Under the pieces are notes generated by a model. It had not been told where the DNA came from and searched no databases. It saw only the letters and a list, made by a program, of their open reading frames with translations. The position numbers were made by a program, and so were the translations under genes. Shown here one piece after another: positions 18,249-27,483 of a stretch of DNA of 64,000 nt (position 1 is the first letter of the stretch; each line of letters opens with the position of its first letter). Origin of the DNA: JAAFHB01 sp037128295 (GTDB lineage: Bacteria > Bacteroidota > Bacteroidia > Bacteroidales > Prolixibacteraceae); contig JBAXWR010000003.1 of assembly GCA_037128295.1 (NCBI GenBank), positions 14,083-78,082 of the forward strand, in the 5' to 3' direction.

Positions 18249-20195
18249 TTAGAGCGATTCGCCGAATTTCTCGATAAACGAAGTTGCACTTAATACCCCT
18301 CCAACATTCCAGGCCATTGATATGGCACCTCTGGCAGTGTGGGGAGGATTCCCTTCATAAATTTCGGATAAAGTACCCAGACAATGTTCCGACATCTCTT
18401 CTTCAAAACCTGCCATAGCCTGTTTAACAAATGATAGCCCTCCCGCTTTATGAATATCAAGGTAAGCTTTTACAAAGGGATAGATCAGGAACGGATAAAC
18501 ACTCCCATTATGGGCTGCTGCCGACCGGGCGTCAGGACTGCCAACACATTCACCCTTGTAATTATGATCGACAGGTGCCAGTGACCTTAGTCCCCTTGGT
18601 GTCAAAAGTTCGTTCCTGACTTTGCTGACGATCAGTTTTTTCTGGTCGCGGGAAAGTGGCGAATATTCCAGGCTAGCTGCAAAGATCATATTTGGTCTAA
18701 CCGACCAATCTGTGCAGGTACCATCAACGAAATCAGCAAGATAACCCATTTTATCGTTCCAAAAAACATCAAGGAACGATTGGGCAATCAGTTTTGGAAG
18801 AGAACTCCATTCGCTTATAAATACCTTATCTTTTGACACTTCGGCAAGTTCAAGTGCAAAACAAACAGCGTTGTACCAAAGAGCGTTGATCTCGACTGTC
18901 AACCCACCACGTGGAGTTACTGGTTTCCCACCGATATAGGCATCCATCCATGTGAGGGCAACTCCTTCCTTTTTCGCATAAATCAGGCCATTGGGTTCCA
19001 TATGGATATTGAAGCTTGTGCCTTTTTTGAAGTTGGAAAGAATCTCTTTTAAATATGGCCCATATGTTTTCCAAAGGTCTTTCTTTTCCTTATAAGGTTT
19101 GAGCTCTTGAATCGCCTTAAATGCAAACAACGGCGCATCCGCTGCATCATAATCACTGTTTACTCCTGCATATTTCGGCAATAACCCATCTTTAAGCCGA
19201 TTAAGATTTGTTTTAAGGATTTGTTCGTATATACCTATATTGGATTGCGTTAGCAATAATCCGGGTAAAGCTAAAAAGGTTACTCTTGGGATTGAGTCGT
19301 ACCATGGAAATCCGGCGATAATGTCCTTGCCATCTTTCCATTCCCATATAAATTGCTGGGCAGAATTGAGCAGGCAATTGATAAAACTGTCGCGTGGGAT
19401 CCGCCTTGTTTTTTCAAGTTCATAATGTTTTTTCAGCGTTGACGGGTCACAAAGTTCAGTCGAGGCAGAAAAAAATACAGATTCGCCTTTTTTTATGGGT
19501 AGCTCAAAATATCCAGGTACGTAAAGATCTTCCTGATATTCGTATCCCCTCGCCTGTTCCTTGATGTATTCGATGTTGCGGTACCAATCGGGAACGGGCA
19601 CAAAATCGACATCTTTCGAAAATTGCATGTGCAGTTCAGGATATCCCTCATACAAACACATCTTGATCCCGTTTCTAACTTTGGTATATTTCCCGTTTGC
19701 CACCATGTTGGCTTTGCTTAGATTGTGGACATTGCGAAAGGCCAGAAATGGTTTGAACCTCAATGTTGTGGGGCTATTGGCTTCTTCAAGTGTATATTTT
19801 ATGATCACCTGGTTTGTATTTTCAACAAGCAACCTTGTTTTTGTAAGTATTACGCCACCAACTCTATAAGTCAGTTTTGGAATCGTTTCGTTCTCATAGT
19901 TCCTGATGTATTTATGCCCTTTGGGCTCATAAAATTCACCTGGAAATTTGTGAATGCCAAGTTTGAATTCTTCATTGTGCTGGATGACCGTTTCGTCAAG
20001 GGAGGAGAGCAGCACATGTTTGCCACCGTCAAGCTCATCAAGCTTCACAATCAGTACACCATGGTATTTACGGGTGTTGCACATAGCAATTGTCGAGGAA
20101 GAATAAGCTCCTGCACGGTTGGTACGCAGGAATTCGCGTTGCAGGGAATATTCCAGGTTTACCAGTTCCTTTTTGTCGAATTTTAGATAGCTCAT
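18249..20195 (-). CDS. Glycogen debranching enzyme (amylo-alpha-1,6-glucosidase type, GH133)
   Basis: This 648-residue protein has an N-terminal beta-sandwich domain (about residues 15-235, including REFLRTNRAGAYSSST) and a C-terminal (alpha/alpha)6 barrel (about 280-640). The segments IAGFPWYDSIPR, KYAGVNSDYDAADAPLFAF and LTWMDAYIGGKPVTPR match the bacterial/archaeal debranching enzymes that remove alpha-1,6-linked glucose from glycogen. It is the first gene of the debranching-GT4-GH57 cassette. Confidence 0.92.
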   Translation of the reverse strand: MSYLKFDKKELVNLEYSLQREFLRTNRAGAYSSSTIAMCNTRKYHGVLIVKLDELDGGKHVLLSSLDETVIQHNEEFKLGIHKFPGEFYEPKGHKYIRNYENETIPKLTYRVGGVILTKTRLLVENTNQVIIKYTLEEANSPTTLRFKPFLAFRNVHNLSKANMVANGKYTKVRNGIKMCLYEGYPELHMQFSKDVDFVPVPDWYRNIEYIKEQARGYEYQEDLYVPGYFELPIKKGESVFFSASTELCDPSTLKKHYELEKTRRIPRDSFINCLLNSAQQFIWEWKDGKDIIAGFPWYDSIPRVTFLALPGLLLTQSNIGIYEQILKTNLNRLKDGLLPKYAGVNSDYDAADAPLFAFKAIQELKPYKEKKDLWKTYGPYLKEILSNFKKGTSFNIHMEPNGLIYAKKEGVALTWMDAYIGGKPVTPRGGLTVEINALWYNAVCFALELAEVSKDKVFISEWSSLPKLIAQSFLDVFWNDKMGYLADFVDGTCTDWSVRPNMIFAASLEYSPLSRDQKKLIVSKVRNELLTPRGLRSLAPVDHNYKGECVGSPDARSAAAHNGSVYPFLIYPFVKAYLDIHKAGGLSFVKQAMAGFEEEMSEHCLGTLSEIYEGNPPHTARGAISMAWNVGGVLSATSFIEKFGESL

Positions 20196-20297
20196 ACGAA
20201 CTTTATTTTATTTTATTCTTTTTTACAGTGAATAATATTTCCGAATTTTTGAAGTTGACCTGTGGCTAAAAATAGCAAAATTTTTATTAAATGAGAA

Positions 20298-21293
20298 TTA
20301 AATATTTATTTTTTCGCTCAGATTTTTTAATATACTATCAACGCCAATAAAAGGGTATTTGTTTTGAATCTGTTGTGCAATTTCAATTTGTTTTTTTATA
20401 AAACCCTGAAAACCGATATTGTTGTGATTTTGCGATCTGTGTTTGTTTGCCTGTACAAGTTTGATCAACTCCGATGAAATCAATTTTGCTTCCTGATCGA
20501 AAAACGATGTCTCCAATTTCTCCCTGATCAATTCGATTGCCAAATCACTTGGGTGGGTCATATCAGAAGCATAATACCTGTAATCGCGCAATTCATCAAG
20601 CAAAAGTTCATAAGAGGGGAAATAAGAAATATGATCAGCCCCGAAATAGGAGGAAAGTTCATCAACTGCAAGAAGCAATGTCGATTTACTGAGTTGATTA
20701 TCATGGACTCCATCTTTTAGATGCCTGATCGGGCTAACCGTAAAAACTATGTGCAAGTCGGGGTTTAAGACGAACAACTGATGGAGGAGTGGAACCCATA
20801 TTTCAGTAATTTGGGCAACCTGCAACCGGTAGTGGTCGAACAAAGTTCCGGGAAGTTTATGGCAGTTAGAGACGACCTCACCGGTCTCCTTAAACCTGAA
20901 AACCCAGGAAGTACCAAAAGTGATAAATAAATGGCTGCTACCTTTTAAAACCGCCCGAGCTTCAATAACTTTGGAATTGATAAAATCCAGCATCTCATCA
21001 TGAGCAGGACGTGAAAACTTCCCGTGATGAGCAAAACTATGGTATAAGTTCTCATGGAAAAACAGATCCCGACTTGTGAATTCCTTACCCTCCAGAAGGA
21101 TTGTAAGGCCATTGGCAATTGAAACCGGATTATACAGGATTCCAAAGGGGTTGACTGTCGTAGGTAAACAAAGTTCCTGTAGTTGATTTCCAATGTTTTC
21201 GGCAAAGCAAGAACCGATCATCATGGATTGATGACGATAACCCATCTTTTTCCTGAAAAGTGGCAAATCGACTTCGGTTTTAAGCTTTATCAT
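20298..21293 (-). CDS. GSCFA-domain protein
   Basis: The name-giving motif GSCFA is at residues 27-31. The 331-residue protein resembles SGNH-like esterases or acyltransferases of unproven function that are frequent in Bacteroidota. The GTSWVFR and TVSPIRHLKDG segments match the family. There is no signal peptide, so it is presumably cytoplasmic. Its ATG overlaps the TGA of the upstream alpha/beta hydrolase gene (ATGA), suggesting coupled translation and perhaps joint action on a common ester substrate. Confidence 0.85.
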   Translation of the reverse strand: MIKLKTEVDLPLFRKKMGYRHQSMMIGSCFAENIGNQLQELCLPTTVNPFGILYNPVSIANGLTILLEGKEFTSRDLFFHENLYHSFAHHGKFSRPAHDEMLDFINSKVIEARAVLKGSSHLFITFGTSWVFRFKETGEVVSNCHKLPGTLFDHYRLQVAQITEIWVPLLHQLFVLNPDLHIVFTVSPIRHLKDGVHDNQLSKSTLLLAVDELSSYFGADHISYFPSYELLLDELRDYRYYASDMTHPSDLAIELIREKLETSFFDQEAKLISSELIKLVQANKHRSQNHNNIGFQGFIKKQIEIAQQIQNKYPFIGVDSILKNLSEKINI

Positions 21294-22120
21294 ATACCAG
21301 TTTTAATCCAATCTACAATATAATCCATTATTTCATTGTTCCTTTCCGAAAAATGCAATTGGTGGCCTGCATATTTCCATTCACGATAATTGACCTGACC
21401 AGGTAAACTATCATTTAATTTACGGGGTGCCACACCATCCATAATTTTATCGTCCCTTCCCTGTAACAGCAAAAGAGGGGTACTGATTGCAGAAAAATGG
21501 TCAAAAATGTAGGAAACTTCCTTTTGGACCTCCATCATAAGTCGGGGTGAGATCCGGTTGTGAACGAATTGGTCTTTGTCCCTTTTTTTTGAAAAACTCT
21601 CAACATCTGAGAAATCAGCAGAATGCAAACCTGTGGAGAAAGTTATGTAAGGTAAGATCAAATTGGTGACTTTTATGACGTACGATAATAACTTCCCTGG
21701 TGGATGGTTTAGCTTAAGCCATGGAGAAGTCACAATTGCCAGTGAAGGTACGGAGGGTGATTTTAAAAGATAGCTGAGTACAATTGTACCTCCGAGGCTA
21801 TGCCCATACAATACAACCGGAATCCCGGGATAAAGGGCCATTGCCTTTTGTTGCAATAAGGTAATGTCCATTAAAAGGTCATCAAATTTTCGGATTGAAC
21901 CACGCTTTCCTTCTGACTGTCCATGACCGCGATAATCAAGTGCAACTACAGAAATATTCCGGGTATTCATCGAAGCGAACCATTCATCGTACCTACGACA
22001 GTGATCGCCATGACCGTGAACAAATGCCACAACAGCCTCTGTCTTTCCGACCGTGGACCATTCGACAGCATAAAGATCAAGTCCGTCGTGGGATTTCCAA
22101 ATATATTCTTTAATAGGCAT
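21290..22120 (-). CDS. Alpha/beta hydrolase, monoacylglycerol-lipase-like
   Basis: A 276-residue serine hydrolase with nucleophile elbow GHSLGG (Ser108). FVHGHGDHCRRYDEW forms the oxyanion region, RGHGQSEGKRG is typical of monoacylglycerol lipases, and a late GRDDKIMDG (Asp) and AGHQLHF (His) complete the triad. It probably hydrolyses monoglycerides or lysophospholipids in the cytoplasm. It lies 51 bp downstream of queG and overlaps the GSCFA gene. Confidence 0.85.
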   Translation of the reverse strand: MPIKEYIWKSHDGLDLYAVEWSTVGKTEAVVAFVHGHGDHCRRYDEWFASMNTRNISVVALDYRGHGQSEGKRGSIRKFDDLLMDITLLQQKAMALYPGIPVVLYGHSLGGTIVLSYLLKSPSVPSLAIVTSPWLKLNHPPGKLLSYVIKVTNLILPYITFSTGLHSADFSDVESFSKKRDKDQFVHNRISPRLMMEVQKEVSYIFDHFSAISTPLLLLQGRDDKIMDGVAPRKLNDSLPGQVNYREWKYAGHQLHFSERNNEIMDYIVDWIKTGI

Positions 22121-22171
22121 TTATGAGAAACCGGTATAATAGTTTCCGGTATGCAAAGATAGGATCAAAAA

Positions 22172-23104
22172 TCAATCTTTCAGATAACTTATGTTTCGCA
22201 TGATACGCTCGTAGCCGGTCCGCTCAAATGAAGAGCCTTTGAACTTTTTACCAAATCCGGTTTTTCCCAGTTGCATCCAGTCGTTTTTATTCATGTAAAG
22301 TAATCCTTCAATAGGCTCAATATCAGCACAATGATTAGGAATAATTTTTTGGTTCCATGGACATACATCCTGACAAATATCGCAACCGAAAATCTGATTC
22401 TGAAGTTTGGATTGAATTTCAACAGGAATTTCGTTTTTGTTTTCAATTGTATGGAACGATATACATTTCCTGGCATCTATTCTGTGAGGGGCAACTATGG
22501 CTTTGGTGGGACAGGCATCAATACAACGGGTACAACTTCCGCAATGGTCTTTTCCTAATGGACGATCATAAGTGAGATCTAAACTTGTAATCAATTCTCC
22601 AATAAATACATAAGACCCAAACTTTTGTGTGATGAGGAGTGAATTTTTCCCTGTCCAGCCCAGACCCGCGGCTTTGGCCCACTGGCGTTCAAGTACGGGT
22701 GCAGAATCAACAAAGGCCCTTCCGATACAGGGTGAAATCTGTGTCTGAATGTATATTAAAAGATTATTAAGCTTTTCTTTTACAGTTAAATGGTAGTCTT
22801 TTCCGTATGCGTATTTTGAAATAACGGGTGCTGCCTGGTCAGTTTGTTTTTGGAAAGGATAATAATTAAAAAGTACCGAAATTACCGATTTAGCACCCTC
22901 CTCAAGCTTTCCAGGATCTAGACGTTTTTCGAAATGATTGGCCATGTAACCCATCGTACCGTTCATGCCTTCAGAAAGCCAATTTTGCAAATGTTCCCGC
23001 TCATTTTCGAGACATTTGGCTTCAGCGATCCCACAGGTTGCAAACCCCAGTGCAAGAGCTTTTTCCTTGATTTGTATGCTGTATTTTTCAGGAAGGGAAA
23101 GCAT
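22172..23104 (-). CDS. queG: Epoxyqueuosine reductase
   Basis: QueG reduces epoxyqueuosine to queuosine in tRNA using cobalamin and two [4Fe-4S] clusters. The two ferredoxin-like cysteine sets are visible: CGSCTRCIDACP and CDICQDVCPWN. The segment KNSLLITQKFGSYVFIGEL and the preceding RQWAKAAGLGWTGK match QueG. The 310-residue length is normal. It starts immediately after the stop of the DUF59 gene, so it reads as the tail of the suf operon, a sensible place for an iron-sulfur enzyme. Confidence 0.94.
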   Translation of the reverse strand: MLSLPEKYSIQIKEKALALGFATCGIAEAKCLENEREHLQNWLSEGMNGTMGYMANHFEKRLDPGKLEEGAKSVISVLFNYYPFQKQTDQAAPVISKYAYGKDYHLTVKEKLNNLLIYIQTQISPCIGRAFVDSAPVLERQWAKAAGLGWTGKNSLLITQKFGSYVFIGELITSLDLTYDRPLGKDHCGSCTRCIDACPTKAIVAPHRIDARKCISFHTIENKNEIPVEIQSKLQNQIFGCDICQDVCPWNQKIIPNHCADIEPIEGLLYMNKNDWMQLGKTGFGKKFKGSSFERTGYERIMRNISYLKD

Positions 23105-23407
23105 CTACATAAATCCCAATTCCAACCGTGCCTCTTCCGACATCATCGACTTATCCCATGCAGGTTCGAAGGTAATTTCAACTTTGCATGATTCAATCCC
23201 TTCAATTTTTTTTGTCATATACTCGACATCGGCGAGAATCATATCTGCAGCTGGACAATTTGGTGCTGTCAGGGTCATCAATATTTTGGCTTCGTCACCT
23301 TCAATATCAACACTATAAACTAATCCTAAATCGTATATGTTGACAGGGATTTCAGGGTCGAATACCTCCTTGAGGTTTTCGATGATTTGATCAATTCTTG
23401 GATCCAT
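23105..23407 (-). CDS. SufT-like DUF59 (MIP18 family) iron-sulfur assembly protein
   Basis: A 100-residue protein of the DUF59/MIP18 family, which assists maturation of iron-sulfur proteins. The conserved FDPEIPVNIYDLGLVY and LTAPNCP (Cys51) motifs are present, and the C-terminal FEPAWDKSMMSEEARLELG is typical. It lies 4 bp downstream of sufE and directly abuts queG, so a role in iron-sulfur cluster transfer is well supported by context. Confidence 0.92.
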   Translation of the reverse strand: MDPRIDQIIENLKEVFDPEIPVNIYDLGLVYSVDIEGDEAKILMTLTAPNCPAADMILADVEYMTKKIEGIESCKVEITFEPAWDKSMMSEEARLELGFM

Positions 23408-23411
23408 TTTG

Positions 23412-23840
23412 TTATTTTCTTTCTGCTATTTTTTCGTAGGCAATCGCATAAAGTTTCATTTGTTTCACCATTGCCAGAAGACCGTTCGAACGGGTAGGGG
23501 AGAGGTGCTGCCTCAAACCAATTTCATCGATAAAACGTGGTTCAGAGGCCAGTATCTCTTTTGGTGAACGCCCTGAATAGATTCTTAACAGCAATGCCAC
23601 CAAGCCCTTTACGATCAGGGCATCGCTTTCAGCCTCAAAAATAATCTTGCCATCAATAAAATCCTGGTGCAACCAAACTCTTGATTGACAGCCTCTTATA
23701 ATATTGCTTTCAATCTTGTATTTTGGATCTATTGATGCAAGTTCGTTCCCAATTTCAATTAGGTAGGCGTATTTGTCCATCCAATCTTCAAAGCCCGAGA
23801 ACTCATCAACAATCTCTTTTTGAATTTCGTCTATTGTCAT
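23412..23840 (-). CDS. sufE: Sulfur acceptor SufE
   Basis: SufE takes persulfide sulfur from SufS and passes it to the SufBCD scaffold. The acceptor cysteine is Cys51 in IRGCQSRVW, counted from the ATG at 23840 (142 residues). The frame extends upstream without a family match. LLRIYSGRSPKEIL and GLRQHLSPTRSNGL are typical SufE segments. It lies 75 bp downstream of sufS. Confidence 0.94.
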   Translation of the reverse strand: MTIDEIQKEIVDEFSGFEDWMDKYAYLIEIGNELASIDPKYKIESNIIRGCQSRVWLHQDFIDGKIIFEAESDALIVKGLVALLLRIYSGRSPKEILASEPRFIDEIGLRQHLSPTRSNGLLAMVKQMKLYAIAYEKIAERK

Positions 23841-23915
23841 GTAAAGTATTCTATTATTATTTCGTGCAAAGTTCGCAAATGTAACACAAAGAAAAGCTGT
23901 ACACTCAACCAACTT

Positions 23916-25133
23916 TTAAAACATCGTTTTCAACCTAATCAAAGCTTTGTAAAAAGTCTCGATTTCCTCAATTGTATTGTAGAAAGAAAAGGAGGCACGT
24001 ACCATGTTTTCAACACCAAAATGATCCATCACCGGATCTGCACACAAACGACCCGTCCGAACGGCTATTCCCAGTTGGTCGAGCAAAGTCCCAAGGTCGA
24101 AAGGATGGATACCTTCTATGTTAAAACTGATTACGCCTGCTTTATAAGGGGCTTCGCCATATATTTTCAATCCTTCGATTTGTTTTAACTTCAACGTTGC
24201 CTCAGTGAGCAACAGATTTTCATAAGTTGCGAGTTCTTGACGATCAAAATGATGCACAAATTCAATTGCTGAAGCCAAACCAATGGCACCTACATAATTC
24301 GGGGTACCGGCTTCAAATTTATATGGAAGTTGATTATACGTTGTTTTTGAAAGAGTTACCCTGTCAATCATTTCACCTCCTCCCAGGAAAGGGGGCAGCA
24401 GGTCGAGCCATTGGCGCTTTCCATAAAGGACACCAATTCCTGTAGGTCCATATATTTTATGTCCTGAAAAGGCATAGAAATCACAATCAAGTGCTTGTAT
24501 ATCAATTTTATAGTGCGGAACGCCCTGTGCTCCGTCGATTAAAACCGGTATATTTCTCGCATGAGCTTTTGAAATGATCGTCGCTAGTGGATTCACGGTA
24601 CCCAATGTATTGGATACATGGGCAATCGCCAGAATCTTGGTCTTATCTGTAACAATACTGTCGAAAAGGTCGGTACGCAGCTCACCATTGTCTGCAAAAG
24701 GGATTGCTTTCAGGATTGCGCCCCGTCGCTGGCACATCATTTGCCAGGGGACAATATTGGCATGGTGTTCCATTTCGGTTACAACCACTTCATCGCCAGG
24801 ATGGATAAATGCTTCACCAAACGAAAAAGCAACAAGGTTGATGGATTCAGTTGTCCCATGTGTAAAGATCACCTCTGCTACTTCTTTGGCATTGATATAA
24901 TTCCGGACTGTTTCCCTTGCTGACTCAAAAGCCTCAGTTGTTTTATTGGCAAGTGAATGTGTTGCACGGTGAATATTTGCATTGGTCCTAAGCGAAAATT
25001 CATCCATCTTTTCGATCACCTGAATAGGTCGTTGAGCAGTTGCAGCGTTGTCAAAATAGATCAAAGGTTTGCCATTGATGTTTTGATCAAGGATTGGAAA
25101 TTGCCTACGTATGTTTAGAATATCTAGCGACAT
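23916..25133 (-). CDS. sufS: Cysteine desulfurase SufS
   Basis: A PLP enzyme that takes sulfur from cysteine for iron-sulfur cluster assembly. The 405-residue protein has the PLP lysine at K226 (SGHKIYGP), the TEMEHHANIVPW loop, and the catalytic cysteine C364 in RTGRLCADP, the position of the usual RTGHHCAQP. Group II (SufS) features fit its context between sufD and sufE. Confidence 0.95.
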   Translation of the reverse strand: MSLDILNIRRQFPILDQNINGKPLIYFDNAATAQRPIQVIEKMDEFSLRTNANIHRATHSLANKTTEAFESARETVRNYINAKEVAEVIFTHGTTESINLVAFSFGEAFIHPGDEVVVTEMEHHANIVPWQMMCQRRGAILKAIPFADNGELRTDLFDSIVTDKTKILAIAHVSNTLGTVNPLATIISKAHARNIPVLIDGAQGVPHYKIDIQALDCDFYAFSGHKIYGPTGIGVLYGKRQWLDLLPPFLGGGEMIDRVTLSKTTYNQLPYKFEAGTPNYVGAIGLASAIEFVHHFDRQELATYENLLLTEATLKLKQIEGLKIYGEAPYKAGVISFNIEGIHPFDLGTLLDQLGIAVRTGRLCADPVMDHFGVENMVRASFSFYNTIEEIETFYKALIRLKTMF

Positions 25134-25169
25134 TTGTATGTATATGATATACTGTTAGATATAATCATT

Positions 25170-26543
25170 TTAACGAATACAGTCCATTGCGCAGGAGTGA
25201 CATTTAGACACTTCGCCCCTTAACCGTTTATTTACCAGTTTGTCGATCATTTCGCGCAACTGATCTACTTTAACTTCAGAAAGTACTTCATGGGCAAAAG
25301 CGAACATCAGCATCAGACGGGCCTCTTTCTCATTGATGCCCCTCGATTGAAGATAAAACAGTGCTTCATTGTCGATACGGCCAACCGTGGCGCCATGCGA
25401 ACATTTGACATCGTCATTATCAATCACCAATTGCGGCTTGGTGTTCATCTTTGCCGCATTGGTGAGCAATACATTATTGTTCCGCTGGTAGGCTTCTGTC
25501 TTGACAGCATGGGGCGCAACATGAATTCTGCCTGTGAAGCCTCCTGTTGAACTGTCGTCAAGAATGTTCTTGTACAACTGGTTGCTTCTGCAATTCGGTT
25601 TCAAATGTTCAATAAATGTATAATTATCAACATGTTGATTTTTATCTGATAAACCAAGACCACAAACTCTTGCGGCAGCATGTTCACCATCAAGCAGGAT
25701 ATTGAGGTTGTTTCGGATGATACCCCCATGCAACGTTATTGCGTTGGTTACAAGTTGCGAATTGCGTTGTTGCCGAATATATAGACCAGTCAGGTTTGCT
25801 GTTTTGTTGTGCTGGTTTTGGATGCTGTAAATATCGATTACTGCATCTTCACCGATCTCACACTCAGTGACATTATTGATAATAAAATTCTGAGGCATCA
25901 GAGTGTGATCGCAAAACATTATTTTTGCCTGACTGTTTTTACCTGCGATGATCAGATTGCGTTGCGTAACATACAGGTCATCGTTGCTGCGTAAAATATT
26001 GATCAGTTGCAACGGTTTGGTAAGATGGGTATTATCCGGAATATAAATAAAAACGCCATCGCGCACAAAGGCTGTATTTAAAGCTGTTAAAGGATCTGAC
26101 TGAGCGATTGCCGATTTGCCATAGTATTTTTCGACCAGATCAGTATTTTCGATGGTAGCCGCTTTAAAGCTCTTGATGATCACCCCTTCAGGATAAGGCT
26201 TGTTCTTGGAATTTGATTCATCATACCAGCCATTTACAACTAAAATCAGGTGGGTGTCGAATTCAGGAACATCGCAACTAAAAATATCGTTTAGATTAAC
26301 CTCGAACTCATCAGGTTCGAACGAGCGCCTGAACCTTTCATTTTCAAAAAGACGGGTCAGATCAGTATATTTATAATTTTCGTTCTTGAACCCCGGAATT
26401 CCCATTCTCTGAAAGGCTTCAAGTGCCGGCTTCCTGGACTTGTTGACAAAGTCTGAAATTCCCTCACTTATTCCGCTAAGGTTTTCTGTGAGTATTTCAC
26501 TGATCCTGGGAATGGCTGCTATTTTTTCAATCGTTTCTGCCAT
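25170..26543 (-). CDS. sufD: Fe-S assembly protein SufD
   Basis: SufD is the SufB paralogue that completes the SufBC2D scaffold for cluster assembly. The 457-residue sequence has the beta-helix core and the conserved C-terminal half, with VKCSHGATVGRIDNEALFYLQSRGI, where the conserved His (CSHGA) lies at the SufB-SufD interface. It ends EVSKCHSCAMDCIR, a Cys-rich tail. The start lies 2 bp after the sufC stop. Confidence 0.94.
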   Translation of the reverse strand: MAETIEKIAAIPRISEILTENLSGISEGISDFVNKSRKPALEAFQRMGIPGFKNENYKYTDLTRLFENERFRRSFEPDEFEVNLNDIFSCDVPEFDTHLILVVNGWYDESNSKNKPYPEGVIIKSFKAATIENTDLVEKYYGKSAIAQSDPLTALNTAFVRDGVFIYIPDNTHLTKPLQLINILRSNDDLYVTQRNLIIAGKNSQAKIMFCDHTLMPQNFIINNVTECEIGEDAVIDIYSIQNQHNKTANLTGLYIRQQRNSQLVTNAITLHGGIIRNNLNILLDGEHAAARVCGLGLSDKNQHVDNYTFIEHLKPNCRSNQLYKNILDDSSTGGFTGRIHVAPHAVKTEAYQRNNNVLLTNAAKMNTKPQLVIDNDDVKCSHGATVGRIDNEALFYLQSRGINEKEARLMLMFAFAHEVLSEVKVDQLREMIDKLVNKRLRGEVSKCHSCAMDCIR

Positions 26544-26545
26544 GG

Positions 26546-27298
26546 CTATTCCCCCAACTCTTTTTTGATCCAGTCGTAACCCTTTTCTTCAAGTTCAAGT
26601 GCCAATTCTTTACCTGCTGATTTAACGATCCTTCCCTGGTAAAGGACATGCACAAAGTCGGGGACGATGTAATCGAGCAAACGTTGGTAATGTGTGACCA
26701 GGATCGTTGCATTGTTTGGGGTTTTCAATAAGTTGACACCATTTGAAACAATTCTGAGTGCATCAATATCGAGTCCACTGTCTGTTTCATCAAGTATCGC
26801 CAGTGTAGGTTCGAGCATTGCCATCTGAAAAATCTCGTTCTTCTTTTTCTCTCCCCCTGAAAAGCCCTCGTTGACCGAACGGTTGGTCAGTTGTGAATCG
26901 AGATGGACCATAGCTTTTTTCTCACGCATCATTTTTAGAAAATCACCTGCTGATAATGGCGGTTGATTGCGGTACTTCCGATGCTCGTTTACGGCTGTTT
27001 TCAGAAAATTGACCATACTCACCCCGGGTATCTCAACAGGGTATTGAAAACTTAGGAACAAACCTTCCTTCGCCCTTACATCTGCCGACATTGCCAAAAG
27101 GTCCTTTCCATTGAAGGTTACTGTACCATGTGTAACTTCATAATTCGTATTTCCTACCAATACGTTGGCCAATGTACTTTTGCCTGATCCGTTAGGACCC
27201 ATGATGGCATGGATCTCTCCAGGATTTACTGTAAGGTTAATCCCTTTCAGGATGTCTTTGCCTTCGACTTTGGCATATAAATCTGTTATTTTTAGCAT
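26546..27298 (-). CDS. sufC: Fe-S assembly ATPase SufC
   Basis: An ABC-type ATPase that drives conformational change of the SufBCD scaffold. The Walker A is GPNGSGKST (about residues 35-43). The signature is FSGGEKKKNEI and Walker B is LAILDETDSGLD. The 250-residue length is standard. It is separated from sufB by an unusually long 185-bp gap (see findings). Confidence 0.96.
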   Translation of the reverse strand: MLKITDLYAKVEGKDILKGINLTVNPGEIHAIMGPNGSGKSTLANVLVGNTNYEVTHGTVTFNGKDLLAMSADVRAKEGLFLSFQYPVEIPGVSMVNFLKTAVNEHRKYRNQPPLSAGDFLKMMREKKAMVHLDSQLTNRSVNEGFSGGEKKKNEIFQMAMLEPTLAILDETDSGLDIDALRIVSNGVNLLKTPNNATILVTHYQRLLDYIVPDFVHVLYQGRIVKSAGKELALELEEKGYDWIKKELGE

Positions 27299-27483
27299 AT
27301 TCTTTAATTATATTTATTATTCTTTTTTTGACGGTTGCGACTGGCTGCTAGCAACTGGCGGCTGGCAATTTCGTACTGATCATTAAACTTCTGATCCAAT
27401 TGTTTAGGAATAATTTTTATCAATTATTCGGTCTCCAGTTTCCGTTCTCCCTGATCATCAAGCTCCTTGCCCCATGCCCCATA
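27299..27483. repeat. sufB-sufC spacer with low-complexity repeat-like blocks
   Basis: Genes elsewhere in this operon are 0-75 bp apart, but this spacer is 185 bp. It holds one block of alternating CTGGC/TAGCAACTGG-like words (about 27330-27366) and a second with CCCATGCCCCA-type words (about 27455-27482). Both look like dispersed intergenic repeats rather than coding or promoter DNA. No ORF is seen. Confidence 0.5.
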
